Origin: Nitrospira sp.
GTDB taxonomy: Bacteria > Nitrospirota > Nitrospiria > Nitrospirales > Nitrospiraceae
Assembly: GCA_018242725.1 (NCBI GenBank)
Contig: JAFEBI010000001.1
Coordinates: 67,008 to 131,007, forward strand
Length of the DNA stretch: 64,000 bases
Direction: 5' to 3'
Position 1 is the first letter of the stretch. The number at the start of each line of letters is the position of its first letter. The position numbers and the translations under genes were made by a program. This document shows, piece after piece, positions 36,659 to 45,032 of the stretch. The notes under the pieces were generated by a model, which saw nothing but the letters and a program-made list of their open reading frames with translations, was not told the origin of the DNA and did no database searches.

Positions 36659-36730
36659 TGGCACCTTAATTGCTCATATCTTCTTCGGAGAGTGGTGCCT
36701 TCGGAATGAAGTTCTAACGAGGGAGGACTT

Positions 36731-37660
36731 GTGCGGAATCAACAAACCTTAGCATCAATGGTCACTTGTTCCGGCGTAGGACTACACTCAGGACAATCCG
36801 CGTCCATCACGCTGCGACCCGCGCCGCCGAATACCGGCATCGTTTTCGTTAACCGCAGTTCAGACGTTGATGCGTATCTACCCGTTTCTATTGAGCATAA
36901 AATCCCAACCGAGTTGTGCACCGCCATTAAGGGAAATGGGTTTCAGGTTCAAACCATTGAGCATTTACTAGCGGCTCTGTCGGGCATGGATATCGATAAC
37001 GCCTTCATTGAAGTGACGGCCACTGAGGTCCCGGTCATGGATGGAAGCGCTGCACCCTTTGTCAGACTCATTCAGTCTGCCGGTATCGTGCCGCAAGAGC
37101 GAAAACAGTCGTTTCTCAAGATTATGGCCCCGATTGAAATCACAGACGGGTCAAAGCGGGTGCGGATCGAGCCATCTCCTACCCCCCGTATTACCTATTC
37201 AATTCACTATGACCACCCGCTGATCAAGACACAGTCTTATGACTATGATTGTTCGGTCGGAACATTTGAGAATGAGATTGCGGAAGCCCGCACATTTGGA
37301 TTTCTCCAAGAAGTTCAAGCCTTATGGGCTCGTGGGCTCGGAAAAGGCGGGACACTCGATAATACGGTCGTTCTCTCTGGCGACGGCATCGTGAATCAAT
37401 CCGGGCTTCGGTTCGACGATGAGTTTGTCCGTCACAAGATCCTGGATCTGATCGGTGATTTTTCGCTCTTGGGGATGCCTTTCATCGGGCACATCGTCGC
37501 AGACCGTTCAGGGCATGCACTCCATACCCGGCTCGTCCAGCAAATCCTGTCCCAGCCAGACAAGTGGGTGCTTCTGAACGCTGAGTCTTCAGAAGTGGCA
37601 GTTCATTCAAATCCGTACAGCATTCCACGTCAACCAGCCGTGGCTCTTCAGGCTTCGTAG
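36731..37660 (+). CDS. lpxC: UDP-3-O-acyl-N-acetylglucosamine deacetylase LpxC
   Basis: A 309-residue zinc enzyme from a GTG start with ribosome binding site GGGAGGA. N-terminal SGVGLHSGQSASITLRPAP, the zinc-ligand region QTIEHLLAALSGM, the active-site VPVMDGSAAPF, and the second metal site RHKILDLIGDFSLLG with His and Asp are all present, and a final conserved His (HTRLVQQI-like region). It performs the first committed step of lipid A synthesis. It has its own promoter in the AT-rich region and is followed by a hairpin. Confidence 0.97.
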   Translation: MRNQQTLASMVTCSGVGLHSGQSASITLRPAPPNTGIVFVNRSSDVDAYLPVSIEHKIPTELCTAIKGNGFQVQTIEHLLAALSGMDIDNAFIEVTATEVPVMDGSAAPFVRLIQSAGIVPQERKQSFLKIMAPIEITDGSKRVRIEPSPTPRITYSIHYDHPLIKTQSYDYDCSVGTFENEIAEARTFGFLQEVQALWARGLGKGGTLDNTVVLSGDGIVNQSGLRFDDEFVRHKILDLIGDFSLLGMPFIGHIVADRSGHALHTRLVQQILSQPDKWVLLNAESSEVAVHSNPYSIPRQPAVALQAS

Positions 37661-37743
37661 CTCACAGGCACTCTTCTTACTGTCTTAGTGAGTTGCTGTC
37701 TTTCGGTAGGACGCACGACACAATTGACATCATCGTAGGATGG

Positions 37744-37777
37744 TACGCCGAGGGTGAGGAACCTCCCCCCCGGCGTA
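37744..37777 (+). terminator. Hairpin after lpxC
   Basis: TACGCCG (37744-37750) and CGGCGTA (37771-37777) form a perfect 7-base stem. An inner GAGG-AA-CCTC helix with complementary G/C blocks extends it into a long hairpin. No T run follows, so it may end transcription inefficiently or with Rho. Confidence 0.4.
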
Positions 37778-37793
37778 TCACATCACATTGGGG

Positions 37794-37853
37794 TTACTTC
37801 TTCTTCTTCTTTGCTGCCTTCTTCGTTGCCAAGAGTCTCACCCCCCTTCGCAT
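37794..37853 (-). CDS. Tiny lysine-rich open frame (19 residues)
   Basis: ATG 37853 to TAA 37794 codes for 19 residues ending ATKKAAKKKKK. The upstream region has a G-rich stretch but no clean ribosome binding site, and a GTG four codons in is an alternative start. It could be a small basic peptide, or the leftover tail of a histone-H1-like protein, whose ends look like this. It lies just downstream of the HARE-HTH gene on the same strand. Weakly supported. Confidence 0.25.
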   Translation of the reverse strand: MRRGVRLLATKKAAKKKKK

Positions 37854-37882
37854 TATCAGGTTTGGCCCATGAACAACAACCG

Positions 37883-38398
37883 CTAGACGGCTTGAATCAA
37901 CATATCATCTAAAGCTTCGAATGTATTGGGACCCACCTTCCTAAAGCGTTTGTCGCGCTTGAGCGATGTGGCAATCGACGTCAATGGGGTTTTCCCTTTG
38001 ATCTGCAACCCACCCTCGATCAACCGCTGAACAAGCTCTTTTGCATGCATGGCGCGATTGGATTCCCGGAGTATTTCATAGGCGGCCTGAGGAACGCTCT
38101 TCCCTACATATTTACTCCGTCCAAGGAGAATTTCTCGTGACTGATCAGTCACGTCCATAAGAGGAACCGGTCGAATTCCCTTAGAATCATCCGTGGTAAT
38201 GATTTGGTTAGAAAGACTGGCAAGCTTGGCCTTGTCGGCCTCGACACGATAGAGCGTTTCAGCAAGCTCGAGGTACTTCTTGATGGTGGCAATCTCATCA
38301 TCGAGCCGGCGACGCTTCTTTTCGAGTTCCTGATACCGGCTTTTATAGGCGTTGATCCGTTGTTCCAGACCAACGAGAATATCTGTTAACTCCTCCAC
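37883..38398 (-). CDS. Coiled-coil protein with HARE-HTH domain
   Basis: A 171-residue protein from GTG 38398 with a GAGGAG ribosome binding site 5 bases away. The first 65 residues are a charged coiled coil (LEQRINAYKSRYQELEKKRR). The C-terminal 70 residues match the HARE-HTH winged helix (SVPQAAYEILRESNRAMHA, IKGKTPLTSIATSLKRD, FRKVGPNTFEAL), a domain found in HB1/ASXL proteins, RNA polymerase delta subunits and restriction systems. It probably binds DNA or transcription complexes; no partner gene is adjacent. Confidence 0.82.
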   Translation of the reverse strand: MEELTDILVGLEQRINAYKSRYQELEKKRRRLDDEIATIKKYLELAETLYRVEADKAKLASLSNQIITTDDSKGIRPVPLMDVTDQSREILLGRSKYVGKSVPQAAYEILRESNRAMHAKELVQRLIEGGLQIKGKTPLTSIATSLKRDKRFRKVGPNTFEALDDMLIQAV

Positions 38399-38566
38399 AA
38401 GCTCCTCACTTAAAGCATGCTTGCTTTATATCATTGCTTAGAAACCATGTCAAGTTTCACTATTTGAATAATACATTGCCTATTCAGTTCTGTCTCTTGC
38501 AAGCAAGTAATCCTTTGATAGTTGATGATCATAAGGCTTGCCTTGACAAGAGTAGCATGATTTTTG

Positions 38567-38594
38567 TTGGCTGCAAGTCCGGTCGTGTTACAAT
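38567..38594 (+). promoter_or_regulatory. Possible promoter of suhB
   Basis: TTGGCT (38567-38572), 16-base spacer and TACAAT (38589-38594). A GTG in the suhB frame lies 5 bases further at 38600, again implying a leaderless mRNA. A separate perfect TTGACA at 38543 lacks a -10 partner at the right distance. Confidence 0.35.
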
Positions 38595-38599
38595 CGGGC

Positions 38600-39415
38600 G
38601 TGCCAAGTCCTCACAAATCACCCTCACATGATGTCCTGCTCCAAACTGCGGTCGAGGCGAGTCAAGCAGCTGGGGCTCTGTTGCTGCACTATGCCGCGAC
38701 CGGCTTTCAAATCGAATACAAGAATCCCATCAATCTGGTCACCGACGCCGACCGAGCCGCCGAACAGTGCGTGATCGATCATCTAAAGACTCGCTTTCCC
38801 GATCATCATTTTCTGGCCGAAGAGCGAGGTCGTGATGATGACGGATCCTCCCCCTATCGATGGATTATCGACCCACTTGATGGGACCACGAATTTTGCGC
38901 ATGGCTATCCCACGTATTGCGTCTCCATTGGTCTTGAATACGAGGGGCGCTGTATCCTCGGTGTCGTCTTTGACCCTTCACGGAACGAGCTGTTCACGGC
39001 TATCGAACATCGTGGAGCGCACGCAAACGGTCGACCCATCCATGTATCCGACACAAAGACGCTCGACAGCAGCCTCTTAGTCACCGGTTTCGCCTACGAT
39101 ATCCGAGAAACTAAACGGAATAACCTCGATCATTTTGTGAAATTCGCGTTGAAGGCTCAGGGGATCAGACGAACGGGGTCGGCGGCCTTAGACCTGTGCT
39201 ACGTGGCGGCAGGGTGGTTTGACGGATTCTGGGAAGTGAGACTCAGCCCATGGGATATGGCTGCCGGCTCAGTCATCGCTCGTGAAGCCGGCGGGCGTTT
39301 GACTGATTTTAGTGGAAAAGACCTCTCCATCTATGGGCAAGAACTCGTGGCGAGCAATGGACAGATCCACGAGGCGATGCTCACCGTCTTGAATCAAGTA
39401 TCGCCCCAGCCATAA
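38600..39415 (+). CDS. suhB: Inositol-1-monophosphatase family protein
   Basis: 271 residues from GTG 38600; the open frame reaches back to a TTG at 38564, which would add 12 residues not typical of the family. Metal-binding motifs are complete: NLVTDADRAAEQ, the Glu in HHFLAEERG, WIIDPLDGTTNFAHG and, near the end, SPWDMAAGSVIAREAGG. These enzymes remove phosphate from inositol 1-phosphate and related sugars; bacterial SuhB also takes part in rRNA antitermination. There is no ribosome binding site before GTG 38600, which fits the close -10 box. Confidence 0.92.
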   Translation: MPSPHKSPSHDVLLQTAVEASQAAGALLLHYAATGFQIEYKNPINLVTDADRAAEQCVIDHLKTRFPDHHFLAEERGRDDDGSSPYRWIIDPLDGTTNFAHGYPTYCVSIGLEYEGRCILGVVFDPSRNELFTAIEHRGAHANGRPIHVSDTKTLDSSLLVTGFAYDIRETKRNNLDHFVKFALKAQGIRRTGSAALDLCYVAAGWFDGFWEVRLSPWDMAAGSVIAREAGGRLTDFSGKDLSIYGQELVASNGQIHEAMLTVLNQVSPQP

Positions 39416-39510
39416 CATCAGAAGGAATCCACACCGCCGTCGGTCGCACGAATATACAATTCGACAGAGGATGAGGTATGCTGTCGGTCGATTGACCGAT
39501 AAAGGACCTC

Positions 39511-39792
39511 ATGGCTCGCTTCATTCCTCCGTCCGAACAGCCAAATACGCCAGCTTCCAGTGACAATCCAAGCAGCCAGGCCTGGGAGGTAGAGTTACTC
39601 CGCGTACTCGTCAGCCGCAAAGGCACACAGGTTGAAGCCCAGTGGGCCATCCACCCGCAGCTGAAGCAAGACCTACTGCCCGCTGAATGGCAAGAAGTGG
39701 TGGATCTCATGGCGAAGGCGACCGACATCGTCGGTGAACGATTCTCCAAAGCTCTAGCTGATGTCGACCCCATTCGCCCTGGCAATGCCTGA
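39511..39792 (+). CDS. Small conserved-looking protein of unknown function
   Basis: A 93-residue soluble protein with ribosome binding site AAAGGAC before ATG. The N-terminal 25 residues are polar and low complexity; the rest (WEVELLRVLVSRK, QLKQDLLPAEWQEVVDLMAKATDIVGERFSKAL) is helical. I have no family name for it. It lies between suhB and the AhpD-like gene on the same strand and codon use fits its neighbours, so it is likely real. Confidence 0.6.
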   Translation: MARFIPPSEQPNTPASSDNPSSQAWEVELLRVLVSRKGTQVEAQWAIHPQLKQDLLPAEWQEVVDLMAKATDIVGERFSKALADVDPIRPGNA

Positions 39793-39845
39793 CCGCTCCG
39801 CCGCTTGCTTTTTCTCTTCACATCCAATCGCCTGAGGAGGTCCTC

Positions 39846-40178
39846 ATGGACTCATATTATCATTCGCATGATTTGGAAAAGTTTGCCGAGATCGGGAAAG
39901 GCAACAAGGAACTGTGGAGTAAGTTCAAGAGTTACTACGACGCCGTCTTTGCCGAAGGTGCGCTAACTGAACGGGAGAAGGCGCTTATTGCCCTGGCCGT
40001 CGCTCACACCGTGCAATGTCCCTACTGCATTGATGCCTACACACAGGCATTATTGGAAAAGGGATCCAATGTTGAAGAGATGACCGAAGCCGTACACGTC
40101 GCCTGCGCCATTCGTGGTGGAGCCTCACTGGTTCATGGCGTGCAGATGCGCAATGTAGCGGAGAAGTTGTCGATGTAG
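39846..40178 (+). CDS. Carboxymuconolactone decarboxylase / AhpD-like protein
   Basis: A 110-residue protein of the AhpD-like fold with the redox/structural motif CPYCIDAYTQALLEKG (Cys-x-x-Cys). The N-terminal AEIGKGNKELWSKFKSYYDAVFAEGALTEREK resembles the subgroup that I recall as arsenosugar-biosynthesis-associated peroxidase-like proteins; no arsenosugar genes are seen nearby, so that label is tentative. A strong ribosome binding site (GAGGAGGTCC) precedes the ATG. It probably acts as a thiol peroxidase or disulfide reductase in the cytoplasm. Confidence 0.85.
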   Translation: MDSYYHSHDLEKFAEIGKGNKELWSKFKSYYDAVFAEGALTEREKALIALAVAHTVQCPYCIDAYTQALLEKGSNVEEMTEAVHVACAIRGGASLVHGVQMRNVAEKLSM

Positions 40179-40235
40179 GAGGCTGTTGATTGACTCGGGA
40201 TAGGCATGTCAAAGGCATAAAATCTTTAGGCCTTA

Positions 40236-40268
40236 CCGTTCGTGATGAGCTTGTCGAACCATGAACGG
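40236..40268. repeat. Short palindromic repeat, copy 1
   Basis: A 33-base unit with ends CCGTTC and GAACGG in inverted orientation and a core GTGATGAGCTTGTCGAA. It belongs to the same family as the copies at 42946, 43076 and 45033. It lies downstream of the TIR-FGE gene. Confidence 0.65.
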
Positions 40269-40422
40269 AACCTCACGTTCTCCCACAAATATGTTCCGAT
40301 TCAGCCTAAAAACCTGTCCTGAGATTGCCGAAGAACTTATGCTTCGCCCAACTCATCATGAACGGATGGATACAGAGATTTTAACAGCCTGGAGAAAAGG
40401 GAACATGGTCAAAGCGCAAAGG

Positions 40423-42891
40423 TTATTTCGTAATGTCCCGGACACAGCGGAACCCAAGAAAGTCATGCCGTGCTGTGGCTGAACGCCTATACCTGATTGC
40501 AGATCGCATCCTGCCAGAGGCATCGCCCCAAGCCCCCCCACGGACTACCCGATGTTGCCCGCTGGAAGGCCCCTTTGGATTACTCATCGAACGCTGCTCG
40601 TACCGATAATAGTTCTCGTCATACCAGTCGGCTGTCCACTCCCAGACATTACCAGCCATGTCGTACGCACCATAGGGACTCCTCCCATCTTTATACGACC
40701 CCACGTTGGTGAGCACCTCATAGTTGTTGAAATCGGAACCGCGGTCATAATTCGCCAGTTGATGGTTAGGTGCCACATTTCCCCAAGGATATAAACGTTG
40801 ATCGGTTCCACGCGCTGCTTTCTCCCACTCAGCTTCGGTAGGTAGACGTTTTCCTGCCCATGAGCAATAGGCGGTAGCATCGTACCAGTCGACTCCAATA
40901 ATTGGCTTTTCCCCATGCCGCTCAAGAACTTGTTTAGACCAGTACGCTGATGCAACCCGGTTCGTCTTCTGTAAGAATATGGCGTACCGGGTAGTCGTCA
41001 CTTCATATTGATCCAAATAGTAGGCATCGAGTTCTACCGAGTGGCTCGGCTTTTCGGCTTCTTGAGCACTCTTGTCATCTTCTTTCGATCCCATCATGAA
41101 CTTTCCCGCCGGCACAAGCACCATCGTCGCGCCGTCTTCCCCTGTAGTTGTTGAAAGATAGAACTTACTATCTTCTAATGAATGAAATGATTCAGATTCA
41201 CCTGTCTGTTTTGGAAGCGTCAGTGCCTCAGTTTCTGTGGCTTTCTTTGCAGGTTGTGCAGCGCGCCTCATGACATCCACGAATTTCTCTTCCCCCTGCA
41301 CTTTAGTATCAGCAACAGCATGTGCTTCCTGGTTCATAACAGGTTTTGCTGGCGTTACTTTCACAGTCAACTTATCAGACGGCTTAGGCTGTGGGGCTGG
41401 CGTGATTACCTCACTCCGAGTGGTCGGCGGTTGCACTGGAGGCTGATATTGCGCCACCTCTCTTGGCCCAGGCGAAGGACTCTGCAAAAAAATCATGAAA
41501 TAGACCAGCGTTCCCATCACAACGAGCAGACCAAGTCCAATGAGGCGGTATGGAAAGGGGGCGGATGGTTGCCCCATTTCTGTCAATTCGTTCAAGCGGT
41601 CTGCGCCAACTGGTGTAAACTCTGAATCAACTTCTGACCGCTCAGTAGCTCCCGCAAACAAGGGAGACCCTACCGATGAGTCTTGTGACATAGCCCCACT
41701 CATAGCTGTAGTCAACTGCTGTTCATGTCGCTCTGGCTCTTCGCCCACCTCAGCAGCCTCAGGGAGCGTCGCACGGTTTACGCTGATCAGGTATGTCTTA
41801 GGACTACCGTGCTGGCCAATCACGGTGATTTCTACTTCGGTACTCGATCCGGCAGGACCTAGAGAAATAGCACAGTCTTGACCCGAACGACTTCCCTCTC
41901 CATTGACCGTCAGACTGGAATTGTCATCCTGAGGCATTGGCGTCACGGCGACGCTGGTCACGCTGTCACCGACGTTCACCGTATAGGCTGTCCGGCTTGC
42001 ACTAAATGGAGGCGACAGCGTGCCAGGCGAGACGCTTAAATTCTGCAAGTTATTGTTCCCGCTAAGAGCGGCACGAGACACGTTCACCGTGTAGGTCTTT
42101 TGTGTACCACCAGGTGCGGTCACCCAGATAGCCACACTGGTGGTTGTCCCTGGCCCACTCAGATGAATGGTTGTTTGACCAGTAGCGATACCGGATCCAG
42201 CGTATACATCACCTGACAATACGGCGTTCGGATCCGACTTGGTTGCCGAGATACTCACATCCGCCACATTACTACCGACATTCAGCGTGTAATTGAGGAT
42301 GTTGGCTGAGAAAACAGGAGACAATGAACCTTGTGAAACGGTCAATGCCGATAGGTTTTTGTTCACCCCATGGACAACACGAACCTGTTCTCCATCGTCT
42401 GCTGCCTTTGACCGGGTCGATAATTCAGAGGTCAGGCTCGCTGCTGGCTCATGCAGCAGGTGGGGCACCGGAGGTGGGTGAACAACCGGGGTCACTGGAG
42501 CGCCAATGACCCCCATCAGATCGTCGAGAAATTGCGCGAAGCCCGCATGCTCCTGCTCCGGTTGCCAATCTATTAAATAAGCAACTTGCAGATGTTCAAA
42601 TTCGAGTGGAATTTCCACCTCGTCCAGTAGCATTACTGGGATCAAGACATTTCGACGCAATCCTCTCTTCGCTTCATTCTTGACGAATTGGGACTTCACT
42701 GAGTTCTTGGTCCATACGACCACTACCGACTTAGCCGTCTTTAAGGCCTTCTCGATAACCTCTTCATACGACTGGCCTGCGGGAATACGCACATCCCACC
42801 AGACAGACCAGCCCTTCCTCTCAAGGACATGAGCCAAAAGTTTGACGAGTGGTTTGTCTTCCCTGGCGTAACTGATGAAGATATCACTCAT
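40423..42891 (-). CDS. TIR / cadherin-like / FGE-type fusion protein
   Basis: An 822-residue, apparently unique architecture. A TIR domain (1-140; DIFISYAREDKPLVKLL; candidate catalytic Glu73 in FVKNEAKRG) is followed by two cadherin-like beta-sandwich repeats (about 173-375; LSPVFSANILNYTLNVGSN and LSPPFSASRTAYTVNVGDS), a linker, one membrane helix (about 455-480; LIGLGLLVVMGTLVYFMIF) and a Pro-rich stretch. A formylglycine-generating-enzyme-like (SUMF1/EgtB/PvdO) domain ends it (about 585-820; MVLVPAGKFMMGS, WEKAARGTDQRLYPWGN, GNVWEWTADWYDE, GFRCVRD). The FGE part lacks the catalytic Cys in the RMRSAIRYRR segment. TIR domains can be NADases. No ribosome binding site is seen. Confidence 0.85.
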   Translation of the reverse strand: MSDIFISYAREDKPLVKLLAHVLERKGWSVWWDVRIPAGQSYEEVIEKALKTAKSVVVVWTKNSVKSQFVKNEAKRGLRRNVLIPVMLLDEVEIPLEFEHLQVAYLIDWQPEQEHAGFAQFLDDLMGVIGAPVTPVVHPPPVPHLLHEPAASLTSELSTRSKAADDGEQVRVVHGVNKNLSALTVSQGSLSPVFSANILNYTLNVGSNVADVSISATKSDPNAVLSGDVYAGSGIATGQTTIHLSGPGTTTSVAIWVTAPGGTQKTYTVNVSRAALSGNNNLQNLSVSPGTLSPPFSASRTAYTVNVGDSVTSVAVTPMPQDDNSSLTVNGEGSRSGQDCAISLGPAGSSTEVEITVIGQHGSPKTYLISVNRATLPEAAEVGEEPERHEQQLTTAMSGAMSQDSSVGSPLFAGATERSEVDSEFTPVGADRLNELTEMGQPSAPFPYRLIGLGLLVVMGTLVYFMIFLQSPSPGPREVAQYQPPVQPPTTRSEVITPAPQPKPSDKLTVKVTPAKPVMNQEAHAVADTKVQGEEKFVDVMRRAAQPAKKATETEALTLPKQTGESESFHSLEDSKFYLSTTTGEDGATMVLVPAGKFMMGSKEDDKSAQEAEKPSHSVELDAYYLDQYEVTTTRYAIFLQKTNRVASAYWSKQVLERHGEKPIIGVDWYDATAYCSWAGKRLPTEAEWEKAARGTDQRLYPWGNVAPNHQLANYDRGSDFNNYEVLTNVGSYKDGRSPYGAYDMAGNVWEWTADWYDENYYRYEQRSMSNPKGPSSGQHRVVRGGAWGDASGRMRSAIRYRRSATARHDFLGFRCVRDITK

Positions 42892-42945
42892 GGGTGAATC
42901 AAAAACGGATCGGTTTCAGTTGAAAAGTCGGCGACCGACTGCCAC

Positions 42946-42988
42946 AGAAGCCCGTTCGTGGTGAGCTTGTCGAATCATGAATGGGCTT
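42946..42988. repeat. Short palindromic repeat, copy 2
   Basis: GAAGCCC...GGGCTTC form a 7-base outer stem around CCGTTCGTGGTGAGCTTGTCGAATCATGAATGG, which differs from copy 1 at only a few positions. It lies just upstream of the TIR-FGE gene. Confidence 0.7.
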
Positions 42989-43075
42989 CCTGCCCGCTCC
43001 CTAGGAGCAAGAAGGGCCCAAGTGTAGCGCCTATACGTATGGCTGTCTAGAAGGTTCTTGAAGGCTTGGGAAGGT

Positions 43076-43112
43076 GCTTCGACAAGCCCGTCCTGAGCCT
43101 GCACACGAACGG
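43076..43112. repeat. Short palindromic repeat, copy 3 (inverted)
   Basis: GCTTCGACAAGC at the left and CACACGAACGG at the right match the family in the opposite orientation, with an inner CCTGAGCCTG block shared with copy 4. It lies just downstream of the radical SAM gene. Confidence 0.6.
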
Positions 43113-43139
43113 ATTATAGAAGAGGATTTCGGATAACAG

Positions 43140-44990
43140 TTAGAGATACGGATTTTCCGGAATCGCCAACGTGAAGTACTTGCCGCGTTCTTCGTACAAG
43201 ATTCGTTGACTCGTAAGCTCATTGAGGATTGAGAGCAGGACTGCATCGTTGCAATCGGCTCGCCCCCTCACAGCAGTCCTGATCTGTTCCGTACTCTTCG
43301 CAGCTTCATTGCAAATCTCAATCACCAACGCCGCTAGCTCTTCATATCGTCGACGAGTCGGCTGCTCCGGATTGCGCCCATCGTAGATCGTGACGTAGCT
43401 CGGCGCTTTGGAGTAATACAGAAATGGCTTATCTCCTGACCGATGCATCCGCTGCCAATTTTCAATTGCGGCAACCAGCTCTTGATACAGATGCGGATCG
43501 ACTGGCCAACTATCGAGTTCGTACTCGAAATCATAGGCGATCTTGTTCAAATCCACCTGCCGTGCGTCATACACATATTCGTAGGCCATTCCTGCTCCGG
43601 TGATACGGATACTGTACTCATGAGGCCTGGTGAAGTAGGGACTGAAGCGTTGGAGCCAGAACCTTCCGGTCGCTTCCGGTGGCTGCAGATGGAGCAGTGA
43701 CGGGATCAGGTCAAGCTGACGCTGGTAATCCTCATTGGTCTCGCCGGGGAAACCGAGCAAGATGTTCCACGATACCATCACGTGATAGTACTGGCTCCAC
43801 TTCAGGCAGACGATGTTCTGCATCGGTGTGGCACCCTTGTCCATCGCACGAAGCTGATTGAGGCTCAAACTCTCCAACCCCGGTTGCATGCATTTTACCC
43901 CGCCGGCGGCGAGTGTCTTGATCTGCCGCTTCTGCAAATTGCTCTTGGTCTCGATGAACACATCCAGGTCGCAATGATCCGCTGCCAACTTGCCGAAGAG
44001 ATTGTCGATATAGCCCATATCGATAATGTTATCGACTAGTCGGAATCGGACGGCGTCGTAGCGCTGGGAGAGATCGGCAATCTCACAAAGAACCTGGTCC
44101 GGCTGCTTGGCTCGGAACTTCATACTTTGAGCATTCAGCCCACAAAACGTACAGTGATGTTTTTCACCCCACCAACAACCACGTGAGCCTTCATACAGGA
44201 GAACACGATCCAACCCCTGCGCCGTCTGGCCAAGCTCTGCAAGCAGCTGATAGTAGTCGTCATAATCAGGCGGACCAGTCTTCGCAAAATCTGAAAAGAG
44301 CGAGGTGCTGGGCGCGAACATGATCTTCTCGTCTTGGCGGTAAGCCACGCCATTCGGATAGTCTTCTGTCTTACCGGCCAGAATCTGGCGGACCAACGCA
44401 AGAAAGCTCGCTTCACCCTCGCCGACGACGACATAATCAATAAACGGGAACGCTCGGAAATACTCATAACCCATCTCGCCATCGAAGTTCGCTCCACCGA
44501 AGACGATCGTGATATGGGGGTACAGATCTTTGATCAACTTGGCCAGCGTGAGGCTTGCGACATTTTGGTCAAAGGTCGAGGTAAAGCCGACCAGCTTGTA
44601 TTGGCCCCAATCAATCGACCGTAGCGCCCAGGTCAAAAACTGAGGAGCAATACGCGTGGCCATTTCTTCGAAATAGCCAACCGGCTTACCACACTCTTTC
44701 GCCGCCTGCTCAAAAACCGGCTTAAAGACCTGTGGGTACTCTGCCCGCTTCGGGTTGTCTTTGAACAGAAGAGAGGAGAACAGCCACTCACCGAAGAGCG
44801 CCCGCTTCTCACAAATGGATTCATGCAACTCCACGCCGATCAGGTGGGCAAACCGGACGTTTAAGTGGTGACAGTCGACGGGAATTCCGTTGGACTTAAG
44901 CAGCGCGGAGAGTGTGCCGAGTTGAATCGATGGATACTTGGCGTAGCTGAACGGCATGTTGACGAGCGCCACTTGAGTTTCTTCGCTCAT
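43140..44990 (-). CDS. RiPP maturation-type B12-binding radical SAM enzyme
   Basis: 616 residues from ATG 44990 (ribosome binding site GAGGCAG). A cobalamin-binding-like N-terminal domain (VALVNMPFSYAKYPSIQLG, FTSTFDQN, VFGGANFDG, VVVGEGEASF; about 1-230) is followed by a radical SAM domain with the cluster motif GCWWGEKHHCTFCGL, i.e. Cys-x7-Cys-x2-Cys, not the common CxxxCxxC. This spacing and the WWG wording match the TIGR03975 'RiPP maturation radical SAM protein 1' / C-methyltransferase family. No precursor peptide gene was found near it. It should act on a peptide, perhaps encoded elsewhere. Confidence 0.83.
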   Translation of the reverse strand: MSEETQVALVNMPFSYAKYPSIQLGTLSALLKSNGIPVDCHHLNVRFAHLIGVELHESICEKRALFGEWLFSSLLFKDNPKRAEYPQVFKPVFEQAAKECGKPVGYFEEMATRIAPQFLTWALRSIDWGQYKLVGFTSTFDQNVASLTLAKLIKDLYPHITIVFGGANFDGEMGYEYFRAFPFIDYVVVGEGEASFLALVRQILAGKTEDYPNGVAYRQDEKIMFAPSTSLFSDFAKTGPPDYDDYYQLLAELGQTAQGLDRVLLYEGSRGCWWGEKHHCTFCGLNAQSMKFRAKQPDQVLCEIADLSQRYDAVRFRLVDNIIDMGYIDNLFGKLAADHCDLDVFIETKSNLQKRQIKTLAAGGVKCMQPGLESLSLNQLRAMDKGATPMQNIVCLKWSQYYHVMVSWNILLGFPGETNEDYQRQLDLIPSLLHLQPPEATGRFWLQRFSPYFTRPHEYSIRITGAGMAYEYVYDARQVDLNKIAYDFEYELDSWPVDPHLYQELVAAIENWQRMHRSGDKPFLYYSKAPSYVTIYDGRNPEQPTRRRYEELAALVIEICNEAAKSTEQIRTAVRGRADCNDAVLLSILNELTSQRILYEERGKYFTLAIPENPYL

Positions 44991-45032
44991 CGTCTGCCTC
45001 GTGGGATTACGCCGCTCAACTCTTGTCAAAAA

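Noticed and set aside
36540-36680. Replication origin
   Set aside because: AT-rich but without clustered DnaA boxes and without dnaA, dnaN or gidA nearby; a promoter region explains it better.
40261-40482. 73-codon plus-strand frame ending in PCCG
   Set aside because: Starts inside a palindromic repeat, overlaps the end of the TIR-FGE gene on the other strand and has no ribosome binding site.
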